A DNA stretch of 64,000 nucleotides from JAFGPL01 sp963781805 (GCA_963781805.1 CAWAHF010000004.1:3720001-3784000), one strand, 5' to 3'. Positions 55,795 through 64,000 are shown, numbered from the stretch's first letter. Made by a program: numbers and translations. The notes: generated by a model not told the origin, from the sequence alone.

Positions 55795-56958
55795 ATGATA
55801 AAGCGGGAATTACAATCAGTTATACAATTTTTGGCTAAAACATACCCGGTGATTACAATTACCGGTCCGCGACAATCTGGTAAAACTACGTTGGCAAAAA
55901 TGGCATTTCCTACATATACTTATTGTAATCTGGAACACCCCGAAAATCGTTTATTAGCTGAAAAAGATCCGAAAAGTTTCTTTAAACAATTTCCTGCACC
56001 TTTGATAATTGATGAAGTGCAGCGAGTTCCCGATCTGTTTTCCTATATTCAGGTTTTTGTTGATGAAGAAAAGAAAAATGGGGCATATATTTTAACCGGT
56101 AGTCATCAACTAACATTAAATGCCTCAATTAGTCAATCTCTTGCCGGAAGAACAGCGCTTGTTACGCTGTTGCCTTTTTCACTTACCGAATTAAATTTAA
56201 TAAATAAAAATTTTGATCGCGATGAGTTAATTTATAACGGATTTATGCCTCGCATTTACGATCAAAATCAAGAGCCAACTACATTGTATCGAAATTACCT
56301 GCATACATATATTGAAAGAGATGTCCGGCAATTAATTAATTTAAAGGTTTTATCCCGCTTTGAGAATTTTCTTAGATTACTTGCCGGCAGAATTGGCCAA
56401 ATCATAAATTTAGCCTCGTTAGCATCTGATACAGGGGTATCTTCACCTACTATTTCGGAATGGTTATCCGTTTTGGAAGCTTCTTATATTATTTACAAAT
56501 TACAGCCCTATTTTGAAAATCTTGGCAAAAGAATTATCAAATCTCCCAAATTATATTTTGTTGATGTTGGATTAGCTTCGTATTTATTAGGTATTGAATC
56601 AATCGGGCAAATAGCCCGCGATCCTTTACTTGGTGGTTTATTCGAAAATATGGTGGTTCTTGATGCACTAAAAACCCGCTATAATGCAGGAAAAGATGCA
56701 AATCTCTATTTTTTCAGGGATAATCATAAAAACGAAGTTGATCTTCTGTATAAATATGGACAGAAACTTATACCGGTTGAGATAAAAGCTTCCAGAACAT
56801 ATAATTCAGATTTTTATAAAGGAATTACACAATTTTTAAAGATAAATGGATTAGGTACAACCGGACATATTATATACGCTGGCGAAAAAACCTTTCATAC
56901 AAATAACATCTGGTTTAATAATTATAAGGATTGTCAATTTATTTTTAATGCACAATAA
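55795..56958 (+). CDS. AAA ATPase with C-terminal DUF4143 domain
   Basis: From the ATG at 55795 the protein has 387 residues. Walker A is TITGPRQSGKTTLAK, Walker B LIIDEVQRVPDLF, then ILTGSHQLTLNASISQSLAGR. The C-terminal DUF4143 part has SPKLYFVDVGLASYLLGI and a nuclease-like FFRDNHKNEVDLLYK ... IPVEIKAS, the PD-(D/E)xK-like block of this family. Such proteins are very common accessory genes; their function is unresolved. A Met ten codons earlier (55765) falls inside the palindrome at the promoter, so I prefer 55795. It is inserted within the repeat array. Confidence 0.85.
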   Translation: MIKRELQSVIQFLAKTYPVITITGPRQSGKTTLAKMAFPTYTYCNLEHPENRLLAEKDPKSFFKQFPAPLIIDEVQRVPDLFSYIQVFVDEEKKNGAYILTGSHQLTLNASISQSLAGRTALVTLLPFSLTELNLINKNFDRDELIYNGFMPRIYDQNQEPTTLYRNYLHTYIERDVRQLINLKVLSRFENFLRLLAGRIGQIINLASLASDTGVSSPTISEWLSVLEASYIIYKLQPYFENLGKRIIKSPKLYFVDVGLASYLLGIESIGQIARDPLLGGLFENMVVLDALKTRYNAGKDANLYFFRDNHKNEVDLLYKYGQKLIPVEIKASRTYNSDFYKGITQFLKINGLGTTGHIIYAGEKTFHTNNIWFNNYKDCQFIFNAQ

Positions 56959-57492
56959 AAAGAGCCCATTATGATTTCAATTCCTCATGTTAAGTGGGAT
57001 GATTTGTTTCAGTTTACAAATTATTATTCAGGAAAATTCACTTTTATCCAAAGCAAATTTCAGTCACGAAAAGCATTTCCCCTTAACAAAGGGGAGTTTA
57101 TGCTGCTGGCATTAAACAACAATTTTAGGCTTAAGACAGGAAAGTTCAATATTATCCAATGTTTCTTCCTTTCACGAAAGTTATTCCTCCTTAGCAAAGG
57201 GGGATAGGGGGTTGTGCCATGAAAATAGAATATAATTCAAAATTTAATTACCAGATAACCAAAGCCAATAAATAATACGCTAGCCATTCCCCCTTAACAA
57301 AGGGGGATAGGGGGTTGTATCTTGAAAATAGAATATAATTCAAAATTTAATTACCAGATAACTAAAGCCAATAAATAATTCATAAGCTATTCCCCCTTAA
57401 CAAAGGGGGACAGGGGGTTGTATCATGAAAATAGAATATAATTCAAAATTTAATTACCAGATAACTAAAGCCAATAAATAATACGCTAGCCA
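56959..57492 (+). repeat. Repeat array between ATPase and DUF559 copy 2
   Basis: Spacer DNA (CAGGAAAATTCAC..., CTGCTGGCATTAAACAACAA) is followed by three short units at about 57187, 57290 and 57391. Each is a CCCCCTT...AAGGGGG hairpin, GGGGGTTGT and a ~60-bp DUF559 5' relic (AATATAATTCAAAATTTAAT) ending in AAAGCCAATAAATAAT. Period about 101-104 bp. No gene. Confidence 0.8.
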
Positions 57493-57947
57493 TTCCCCCT
57501 TAACAAAGGGGGCCAGGGGGTTGTGCTATGAAAATATTCTATAATCCAAAATTAAAGTATCTTTCCCGGAAGCTTAGAAACGAAAGCACCTTGTCTGAAA
57601 TTCTGCTTTGGAATGAACTTAAGAGGAAGAAGATAAAAGGGTATCAGTTTATGCGTCAGAAACCGATAGGAGAATATATTGTGGATTTCTTTTGCAGCCA
57701 ATTGAATCTGGTAATTGAAATTGATGGTAGCAGTCATGATTTTGATGAAGTAGGATATAAAGACAAAACAAAGCAAAAATTTTTGGAAGGAATTGGATTA
57801 CATGTTCTTCGGTTTGATGATTTGGATGTGAAAAAAAATATAAATAATGTAATTGCTGAAATTGAAGGTTGGATAGAAAATCAAAGATAAACAACCCCCA
57901 ACCCTCCCGACAGAATAGCCGGGACAGGCTCTTTATTAAGGGGGAGT
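57493..57947 (+). mobile_element. Complete IR-DUF559-IR element, copy 2
   Basis: The left repeat at 57493-57524 is identical to copy 1; the right repeat at 57891-57947 starts ACAACCCCCA and carries the same TCCCGACAGAATAGCCGGGA insert. Total length equals copy 1 (455 bp). Confidence 0.75.
57528..57890 (+). CDS. DUF559 endonuclease-fold protein, copy 2
   Basis: A 120-residue protein, 106 of 120 residues identical to copy 1, same length and frame, with the conserved core LSEILLWNELK, QFMRQKPIGEYIVDFFC and LVIEIDGSSHDFDEVGYKDK unchanged. Substitutions are mostly at the N-terminus, around 33-34, 58-60 and the C-terminus. It starts 3 nt after the left inverted repeat and stops with TAA directly before the right one. 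See copy 1 for the family. Confidence 0.85.
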   Translation: MKIFYNPKLKYLSRKLRNESTLSEILLWNELKRKKIKGYQFMRQKPIGEYIVDFFCSQLNLVIEIDGSSHDFDEVGYKDKTKQKFLEGIGLHVLRFDDLDVKKNINNVIAEIEGWIENQR

Positions 57948-58788
57948 ATATGCTGCTGGCATTAAACAACAATTTTAGGCTTAAGACAGGAAAGTTCAAT
58001 ATTATCCAAAGTTTTTCCCTTTCACGAAAGCCATTCCCCCTTAACAAAGTGGGATAGGGGGTTGTGCCTTGAGTACATACAATCCAAAATTAAAATGTCT
58101 GTCCCGAAAACACAGAAATGAAAGCACCCTACCAGAGATTAAAAGATAATGTGTTACAATTGATAACAAACCGGGAGAGACAACCCCCCGCCCCCCTTTG
58201 CTAAGGGGGAGTTCACGCTACTAATTTTAAACAATGATTTTAATTATTATTCAGGAAAGTTCAATATTATCCAATGTTTTTACCCTCACGAAAGCCATTC
58301 CCCCTTAACAAAGGGGGATAGGTGGTTGTGCCTTGAGTACATACAATCCAAAATTAAAATATCCCTCCTGAAAACACAGAAATGAAAGAATCTTATCAGA
58401 GATTAAAAGATAACGTGTAACATTTGATAAAAAACCGGTAGGGACAACCCCCCTCCCCTCCCGACAGAATAGCCGGGACAGGCTCTTTATTAAGGGGGAG
58501 TTAAATACTGCAAAAGATTAGCAGGAAATTCAATTTTAATAACATAAATAAAAGATAACCAATTTAAAAGTAGCGTATAATCTGCCAATAAAATAAAGCT
58601 AATAAATGATTCATAAGCCATTCCCCCTTAACAAAGGGGGATAGGGGGTTGTGCCTTGAGTACATACAATTCAAAATTAAAGTATCTTTCCCGAAAGCTT
58701 AGAAATCAAAGCACCCTGTCTGAGATTAAAAGATAGCATATAACATTTGATAAAAAACCGGGAGAGACAACCCCCCGCCCCCCTTTGC
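57948..58788 (+). repeat. Miniature DUF559-derived elements, three copies
   Basis: Three complete miniatures: about 58034-58212, 58298-58500 and 58621-58798. Each has left repeat, ~25 codons of DUF559 relic (CCAAAATTAAAATGTCTGTC-like), the junction GAGATTAAAAGATA, ~40 bp and the right repeat. In the first two the ATG has become TTG. They are separated by two spacer types, one starting CACGCTACTAATTTTAAAC and the other AAATACTGCAAAAGATTAGC. Confidence 0.8.
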
Positions 58789-59134
58789 TAAGGGGGAGTT
58801 CACGCTACTAATTTTAAACAATGATTTTAATTATTATTCAGGAAAGTTCAATATTATCCAATGTTTTTACCCTCACGAAAGCCATTCCCCCTTAGCAAAG
58901 GGGGATAGCGGGTTGTGCCATGGGAATTAAAAAAATTATTGTTTTATATAAAGGCTGGAAGAATGAAAAGGTAGAAAGATGCTACTGAATTGTCTTATTA
59001 TTCTATTGTTTCCATCTTCCATCCTTCCAAATCTCATTTATTTATATTTTCAATCCGTTAATTAACTTATACTCTTTCGAATTAAAATCATATTGTGCAG
59101 AGAAATACGATTTTACGCGCTGTGCACGTTCCGA
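58789..59134. repeat. 346-bp direct repeat, left copy
   Basis: It matches 63307-63652 at a constant offset of 4,518 bp with only about ten mismatches and no gaps. It includes a solitary left-type repeat (58885-58916), a unique stretch with AAAGGCTGGAAGAATGAAAA, and the last 31 codons of the gene at 63560-64000. Confidence 0.85.
59042..59134 (-). pseudogene. 3'-terminal fragment of the gene at the right edge
   Basis: On the minus strand this encodes SERAQRVKSYFSAQYDFNSK followed by EYKLINGLKI and a stop, nearly identical to the C-terminus of the protein at 63560-64000. Homology ends abruptly at 59134, inside the coding region, so it is a gene-end duplicate and not a working gene. Confidence 0.8.
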
Positions 59135-59288
59135 TTGAAGCATCGGGTGGAGTGCGATTGCTTGTGCACAAACAAGAGGATTTCATTTCCACTCACCCTC
59201 TGTTTAAGTTGGAACCTAAACCAGAAGAGGTAGTTGTAAATTTTTTTATACAAAATTTGGTTTACAAAACAATAAGATTTATTATTGC

Positions 59289-59333
59289 GAATATTTTCGG
59301 AACGAATATTTTCGGAACGAATATTTTCGGAAC
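59289..59333 (+). promoter_or_regulatory. Three 15-bp iterons before the ATPase
   Basis: GAATATTTTCGGAAC repeats three times head to tail without gaps, ending 8 nt before the ATG at 59342. Tight direct repeats here suggest an operator for autoregulation. Confidence 0.65.
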
Positions 59334-59341
59334 ATATACTT

Positions 59342-60433
59342 ATGAATCCGTTTAAGTTTGGCAGCATAGTAGACGATCAATATTTTACCAACCGCACTGA
59401 GGAAATCAGGCAGGTTAGAGCCATGCTTGAAAGCAGCAATCACCTGGTTCTTATAAGTCCTCGCAGATATGGTAAAACAAGCCTGGTATATAAAGTAATC
59501 CGTACCCTTGCCAGACCGGTAATTGCCATCGACCTGCAATTAATAACCAGTGTTGAAGATTTGGCATCGCAACTGCTAAAGCGTATATATCGCATTTACC
59601 CTGCAGAACGGATAAAACAATTTATACGGAATTTCAGAATTATTCCTTCAGTGACGTTGAATCCGGTAACCAATGAAGTCGATATTGCTATTCAATCAAC
59701 ATCGCAGCACTTTCCAATGCTTGAAGATGTGTTGAATCTTATTGAAAAACTAAGCAGTGAAAAAAAACGGGTGATAGTAGTTATGGATGAATTCCAGGAA
59801 GCCGGCCGCCTCGATACGAATCTTTTCCGTCAATTAAGATCGGTAATGCAGCTTCATCTGCATGTTAACTACGTATTCCTTGGAAGTCAGGAATCGATGA
59901 TAAAAGAAATATTTGAGAAAAAGAAATCCCCTTTTTATCATTTTGGCTTTTTGTTAACCCTGAACAGAATTAACAGGCCGGACTTCAGAAAATATCTGGA
60001 AAAAGGGTTGATGATGAAAATCGACAAACCGGGAGCTATTGCTGATGATATTCTGGATTTTACCAGGTGTCATCCATATTATACACAACAGCTGGCCTTT
60101 ATGGTGTGGGAGAATATTTCAGACAATACTGATGTAGGGAATTGTACCATTCAGGCTATTGATGCAGTTATCCGCATTCACGACATAGACTATGAAAGAT
60201 TGTGGGGAACTCTTAATAAAACAAATAAAAAACTTTTAATCGGCATGGCTGAATCGGGATTAACACCTTTATCGGAAGCTTTTTACAGGAAATTTGATAT
60301 AGGTGCTTCCAGTACTGTTTTCAGCAGTCTTAAACGTCTCATGGAAATTGGCTATATTATTAAATCTGAAAATGTCTATGAAATTGACGATCCTTTTTTC
60401 AGCCGGTGGATTACTCAGCGCAGGAATAAATAA
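59342..60433 (+). CDS. AAA ATPase (ATPase_2-like)
   Basis: From the ATG at 59342 the protein has 363 residues: MNPFKFGSIVDDQYFTNRTE, Walker A-like LISPRRYGKTSLVYK, Walker B RVIVVMDEFQEAG, then VNYVFLGSQESMIKEIF (sensor 1 region) and HPYYTQQLAFMVWE. The C-terminal part is a winged-helix-like region (EAFYRKFDIGASSTVFSSLK). This matches the prokaryotic ATPase_2 group, relatives of STAND/Orc-type ATPases found in mobile and defence regions. The frame runs back to 59285 through the iterons; that would add a repetitive SERIF tail, so it is rejected. Confidence 0.82.
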   Translation: MNPFKFGSIVDDQYFTNRTEEIRQVRAMLESSNHLVLISPRRYGKTSLVYKVIRTLARPVIAIDLQLITSVEDLASQLLKRIYRIYPAERIKQFIRNFRIIPSVTLNPVTNEVDIAIQSTSQHFPMLEDVLNLIEKLSSEKKRVIVVMDEFQEAGRLDTNLFRQLRSVMQLHLHVNYVFLGSQESMIKEIFEKKKSPFYHFGFLLTLNRINRPDFRKYLEKGLMMKIDKPGAIADDILDFTRCHPYYTQQLAFMVWENISDNTDVGNCTIQAIDAVIRIHDIDYERLWGTLNKTNKKLLIGMAESGLTPLSEAFYRKFDIGASSTVFSSLKRLMEIGYIIKSENVYEIDDPFFSRWITQRRNK

Positions 60434-61107
60434 TATTTTATAAAGCAATTCATCTGAAAGGAGCTTGCAGTATTGAGCAAACTGCATGATAATGTACTAT
60501 AATAAACATACCTGTCTCCCGCCGGCAGGTGGATATAAGGCATATAAACTAATCCGGGTTTTGGCATGATTATCAAACAGGTGGAATGGGATAGATAATA
60601 AAAATCATCAGAACTGAACTTTTTTTCTCCGATACTTATCAATATAATAACAGATACATCCTGGAGGGTTTTGAAATTACTACAGGGATTGGCAGGATTG
60701 AGCAACAAATGGCATGCAATTAACTGAAAACTTAAAATTGAATTTTAAATCAGTTTGGAATACACCAGTTTAATATTCTGCAAATGATTATTAGAAGTTT
60801 TTTGTATAAGAAAAATATTCCTACTTTTTGCTCAAATTATTTTCGTATAGGAAAACTAATGAATGACTCTGAAATAATCTATCGAGAAGGATATTTCTAT
60901 TAAACAATGGAATACATGCGGCAGGTGAGGTGAGTGAACATAAACCAATAAAGTTTATACAACCTAGAAATTCAACCTCCGAATTAATATTACAATATAG
61001 ATTTTTTTCAGCATAAGTTTATATGGACAAATGATCATAATTGAAATATTTGATGCGTTTTTTTAGTATTTTTGTAGGAGTGAAAATTTAATTTTTATAA
61101 ATTCCGA
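60434..61107. other. Intergenic region between ATPase and hicBA
   Basis: No gene. An ACCTGTCTCCCGCCGGCAGGT hairpin near 60510-60531 belongs to the dispersed CCTGCC/GGCAGG word. TATTTTTG at 61067-61074 is a possible -7 box for hicB, without -33. Confidence 0.45.
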
Positions 61108-61320
61108 ATGCATAATAAAACATTTAACATAATTGTTGAGCAAGGTATGGATGGGTATTTAATTTCAACAGTTATTGAATTACCCGGATGTCATACTCAA
61201 GCCAAAACTTATGATGAACTTTTCGCCAGAACAAAAGAGGCGATTGAATTATATCTTGATGAAAAAAAAAGATTTAAACCTACCAACCGATTCGTTAGTT
61301 TGCAACAAATTTCAGTTTGA
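61108..61320 (+). CDS. hicB: HicB-like antitoxin
   Basis: A 70-residue protein of the short HicB type: FNIIVEQGMDGYLISTVIEL then PGCHTQAKTYDELFARTKEAIELYL, the partial RNase H-like fold of HicB. No C-terminal ribbon-helix-helix DNA-binding part is seen. It precedes hicA by 2 bp. HicB neutralises the HicA mRNA interferase. The order antitoxin first, toxin second is one of the two common layouts. Confidence 0.85.
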   Translation: MHNKTFNIIVEQGMDGYLISTVIELPGCHTQAKTYDELFARTKEAIELYLDEKKRFKPTNRFVSLQQISV

Positions 61321-61322
61321 TC

Positions 61323-61550
61323 ATGTCAAAGTTGCCGATGATTACGGCCAAAGAGCTGATTAAAATCCTTTTAAAACTTGGATTTGAGTTGAAACGACAA
61401 AGAGGGAGTCACAAATTTTTCCAACATAAAGATGGCAGAACCACAGTAATTCCAGATCATGAGGCAGAACGATTAGATCGCGGATTGCTGAATAAAATTA
61501 TTAAGCAGGATTTGATGATGACAATTGAATCCTTCCTAAAAATTAAATGA
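61323..61550 (+). CDS. hicA: HicA mRNA interferase toxin
   Basis: A 75-residue protein from the ATG at 61323: MSKLPMITAKELIKILLKLG, then FELKRQRGSHKFFQHKDGR, the HicA double-stranded-RNA-binding-like fold with catalytic His in GSHKFF, and TTVIPDHEAERLDRGLLNKI. It cuts mRNA when free of HicB. The start is 2 bp after the hicB stop. Confidence 0.88.
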   Translation: MSKLPMITAKELIKILLKLGFELKRQRGSHKFFQHKDGRTTVIPDHEAERLDRGLLNKIIKQDLMMTIESFLKIK

Positions 61551-61599
61551 TAATTTAAGTACTCCATACACTCTTGGAACTAAAACTCATCCAGAGACT

Positions 61600-63306
61600 G
61601 GCAGGTTTGTCTGCTGAATTTTAAGCACAAGTGGAGAGTTGTAAAATGAAAATTTTCGACAATTCAAAATTTAATTACAGGATAACCAAAGCCAATAAAT
61701 AATTCGCAAGCAATTCCCCCTTAACAAAGGGGGCCAGGGGGTTGTATCATGAAAATAGAATATAATTCAAAATTTAATTACCAGATAACTAAAGCCAATA
61801 AATAATACGCTAGCCATTCCCCCTTAAAAAAGGGGGCCAGGGGGTTGTGCTATGAAAATATACTATAATCCAAAATTAAAATGTCTGTCCCGAAAGCATA
61901 GAAATCAAAGCACCCTGTCTGAGATTAAAAGATAGCATATAACATTTGATAAAAAACCGGTAGAGACAACCCCCCAACCCTCCCGACAGAATAGCCGGGA
62001 CAGGCTCTTTATTAAGGGGGAGTTCACACTGCTAAAATTGAACAATAATTTTAACTATTATTCTATACACTTCAATAATTTTCAAAATTTATTTCAGTCA
62101 CGAAAAGCATTCCCCCTTAAAAAAGGGGGATAGGGGTTGGGTTGTATCATGGAAATTTTCGACAATTCAAAATTTAATTACATTATAACCAAAGCCAATA
62201 AATAATTCGCAAGCAATTCCCCCTTAACAAAGGGGGATAGGGGGTTGTATCATGAAAATAGAATATAATTCAAAATTTAATTACCAGATAACTAAAGCCA
62301 ATAAATAATACGCTAGCCATTCCCCCTTAAAAAAGGGGGCCAGGGGGTTGTGCTATGAAAATATTCTATAATCCAAAATTAAAGTATCTTTCCCGAAAGC
62401 TTAGAAATCAAAGCACCCTGTCTGAGATTAAAAGATAGCATATAACATTTGACAAAAAACCGGTAGAGACAACCCCCCGCCCCCCCTTGCTAAGGGGGAG
62501 TTCACGCTACTAATTTTAAACAATGATTTTAATTATTATTCAGGAAAGTTCAATATTATCCAGTGTTTTTACCCTCACGAAAAGCATTCCCCCTTAGCAA
62601 AGGGGGATAGGGGGTTGTGCCTTGAGTACATACAATCCAAAATTAAAATGTCTGTCCCGAAAACACAGAAATGAAAGCGCCTTACCAGAGATTAAAAGAT
62701 AATGTGTTACAATTGATAACAAACCGGTAGAGACAACCCCCCGCCCCCTTTAGTAAGGGGGAGTTCACGCAGCTAAAATTGAACAATAATTTTAACTATT
62801 ATTCTATACACTTCAATAATTTTCAAAATTTATTTCAGTCACGAAAAGCATTCCCCCTTAAAAAAGGGGGATAGGGGTTGTGCCTTGAGTACATACAATC
62901 CAAAATTAAAATGTCTGTCCCGAAAACACAGAAATGAAAGCACCCTACCAGAGATTAAAAGATAATGTGGTACAATTGATAACAAACCGGGATAAACAAC
63001 CCCCCGCCCCCCTTTGCTAAGGGGGAGTTCACGCTACTAATTTTAAACAATGATTTTAATTATTATTCAGGAAAGTTCAATATTATCCAATGTTTTTACC
63101 CTCACGAAAGCCATTCCCCCTTAGCAAAGGGGGATAGGGGGTTGTGCCTTGAGTACATACAATCCAAAATTAAAATGTCTTTCCCGAAAGCATAGAAATG
63201 AAAGCGCCTTACCAGAGATTAAAAGATAATGTGTTACAATTGATAACAAACCGGGAGAGACAACCCCCCGCCCCTCCCGTCAGAATAGCCGGGACAGGCT
63301 CTTTTC
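61600..63306 (+). repeat. Second segment of the DUF559-derived repeat array
   Basis: Complete miniatures at about 61817-62020, 62320-62500, 62587-62763, 62851-63028 and 63114-63316, plus short units near 61702, 62110 and 62216. Two of them (relics starting at 61852 and 62355) still have ATGAAAATA and run 28 codons of the gene before an in-frame TAG at the deletion junction GAGATTAAAAGATAG. Spacers are the two types seen at 58 kb plus one beginning CACACTGCTAAAATTGAAC. No intact gene. Confidence 0.8.
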
Positions 63307-63652
63307 TAAGGGGGAGTTCACGCTACTAATTTTAAACAATGATTTTAATTATTATTCAGGAAAGTTCAATATTATCCAATGTTTTTACCCTCACGAAAGC
63401 CATTCCCCCTTAGCAAAGGGGGATAGCGGGTTGTGCCATGGGAATTAAAAAAATTATTGTTTTATATAAAGGCTGGAAGAATGAAAAGGCAGAAAGATGC
63501 TACTGAATTGTCTTATTATTCTATTGTTTCCATCTTCCATCCTTCCAAATCTCATTTATTTATATTTTCAATCCGCTAATCAACTTATATTCTTTCGAAT
63601 TAAAACCATATTGCGAAGAGACATACGATTTTACACGCTGTGCACGTTCCGA
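63307..63652. repeat. 346-bp direct repeat, right copy
   Basis: It matches 58789-59134 at an offset of 4,518 bp. It includes the solitary left-type repeat at 63403-63434 and the 3' end of the gene at 63560-64000, which is intact on this side. Confidence 0.85.
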
Positions 63653-64000
63653 AAGGTCATTGTAGGCGGCAGTACGTTGTTTCCGTGCATCGTTTAATTT
63701 CTGAAATGCGGCAGCAACCTTATTGTTTGTGTCATTCAGTTTCGAACTTAATGCGTTTAGATTTTCCAGTGTAATGGAAGGATTCGATGTAGTGTACCCG
63801 TTACATTGCGCCACTGTGGATACAAGGTCTTTAAAAAACTGCGTTTTCGATCCGAACGACCGTTGTGAACGCGAATTATGATCTTCCGTTTCTCCATTGT
63901 CACCTGTTGTCGAAGGTTTGATTAACCTGGTGCTTCGAAACTTTTTCACAATGGAAGATACCTGCACATACTCGGGTGTATTTTTACCATATTGCGCAAT
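63560..64000 (-). CDS. Hypothetical protein, C-terminal part (runs off right edge)
   Basis: The minus-strand frame is open from the window edge for 146 codons to the stop at 63560; a GTG at 63967 could serve as a start, but the frame continues upstream (YGKNTPEYVQ), so the gene is probably longer and cut by the edge. The protein is polar, with a Ser/Thr-rich middle (STTGDNGETEDHNSRSQRSF) and a helical C-terminus (LENLNALSSKLNDTNNKVAA; RAQRVKSYVSSQYGFNSKEY) that may form a coiled coil. No family recognised. Its last 31 codons are duplicated at 59042-59134. Confidence 0.65.
   Translation of the reverse strand: MAQYGKNTPEYVQVSSIVKKFRSTRLIKPSTTGDNGETEDHNSRSQRSFGSKTQFFKDLVSTVAQCNGYTTSNPSITLENLNALSSKLNDTNNKVAAAFQKLNDARKQRTAAYNDLSERAQRVKSYVSSQYGFNSKEYKLISGLKI

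Noticed and set aside
54903..57947. Integron gene-cassette array with attC sites
   Set aside because: The GGGGGTTGT ends do not match the attC core GTTRRRY, there is no integrase, and each gene is enclosed by two inverted ends rather than followed by one.
59095..59355. Protein starting at 59095
   Set aside because: It begins inside the antisense of a gene fragment and runs through the iterons; no conserved motif.
61317..61322. HicA start at TTG 61317
   Set aside because: It overlaps the hicB stop; the ATG at 61323 gives the usual HicA N-terminus.
54480..63435. CRISPR array
   Set aside because: Repeats are palindromic C/G runs in inverted pairs, spacing varies from ~100 to >1000 bp, spacers themselves repeat, and no cas gene is present.

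Overview
The window reads as a chromosomal segment from a Bacteroidota genome, most likely of the Bacteroidales/Marinilabiliales kind. Reasons: promoters of the TTG-N19-TAnnTTTG type, a secreted protein with a type IX secretion (T9SS) sorting domain, paired type I and type III glutamine synthetases, an L21 protein with a long Lys-rich tail, DUF5686, DUF3109 and PorE-like OmpA proteins, and AT-rich DNA with almost no Shine-Dalgarno sequences. Apart from tRNA-Cys and short repeats, all assignments come from reading the proteins by eye; no database search was run.

Layout. 0-7.9 kb: start of serS, rpmA-rplU, a DUF151 nuclease, a giant multi-PAS hybrid histidine kinase and a GT2 glycosyltransferase. 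8-18.2 kb: a T9SS substrate, recQ, tatC, lptB, a DUF5686 surface protein, era and der. 18.2-27.4 kb: a lipoprotein, a YkgJ cluster protein, a PorE-like OmpA protein, glnA and glnN, DUF3109, NUDIX, a 144-bp tandem repeat and tRNA-Cys. 27.4-33.5 kb: a CWC protein, folB, a GT22-like mannosyltransferase, glnS, waaA and an HD hydrolase. 33.8-36.6 kb: an ECF sigma/anti-sigma operon with two envelope proteins. 37.8-46 kb: CoA-binding, LEA-type lipoprotein, SPOR, PurF-like, CAP-domain and RtcB genes. 47-49.8 kb: the threonine-to-glycine pair tdh/kbl, separated by a MITE-like element. 50.8-53.2 kb: a Wzc-like tyrosine kinase with a Tyr/Gly-repeat tail. 53.5-64 kb: an accessory region with an AbiEii-type toxin pair, two AAA ATPases, hicBA and a long repeat array.

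The most interesting signal is that array. About 32-bp inverted repeats, each itself a C5/G5 hairpin, exactly bracket a 120-codon DUF559 endonuclease-fold gene: the ATG lies 3 nt after the left repeat and the right repeat starts directly after the stop. Two intact copies (about 88% identical proteins) sit among at least eight miniature copies. Each miniature keeps the first ~25 codons of the same gene and both inverted repeats but has lost the interior at one shared junction. A reverse-oriented patch of the same family lies at 36.7-37.7 kb. This looks like a self-contained mobile or selfish element with its non-autonomous derivatives, comparable in logic to REP/RAYT or MITE systems but built on DUF559.

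A second structural signal: the array edge carrying the 3' end of the gene at the right edge of the window is duplicated 4,518 bp away, bracketing an ATPase and hicBA. Housekeeping genes sit in the left two thirds; the right third is accessory and repeat-driven.
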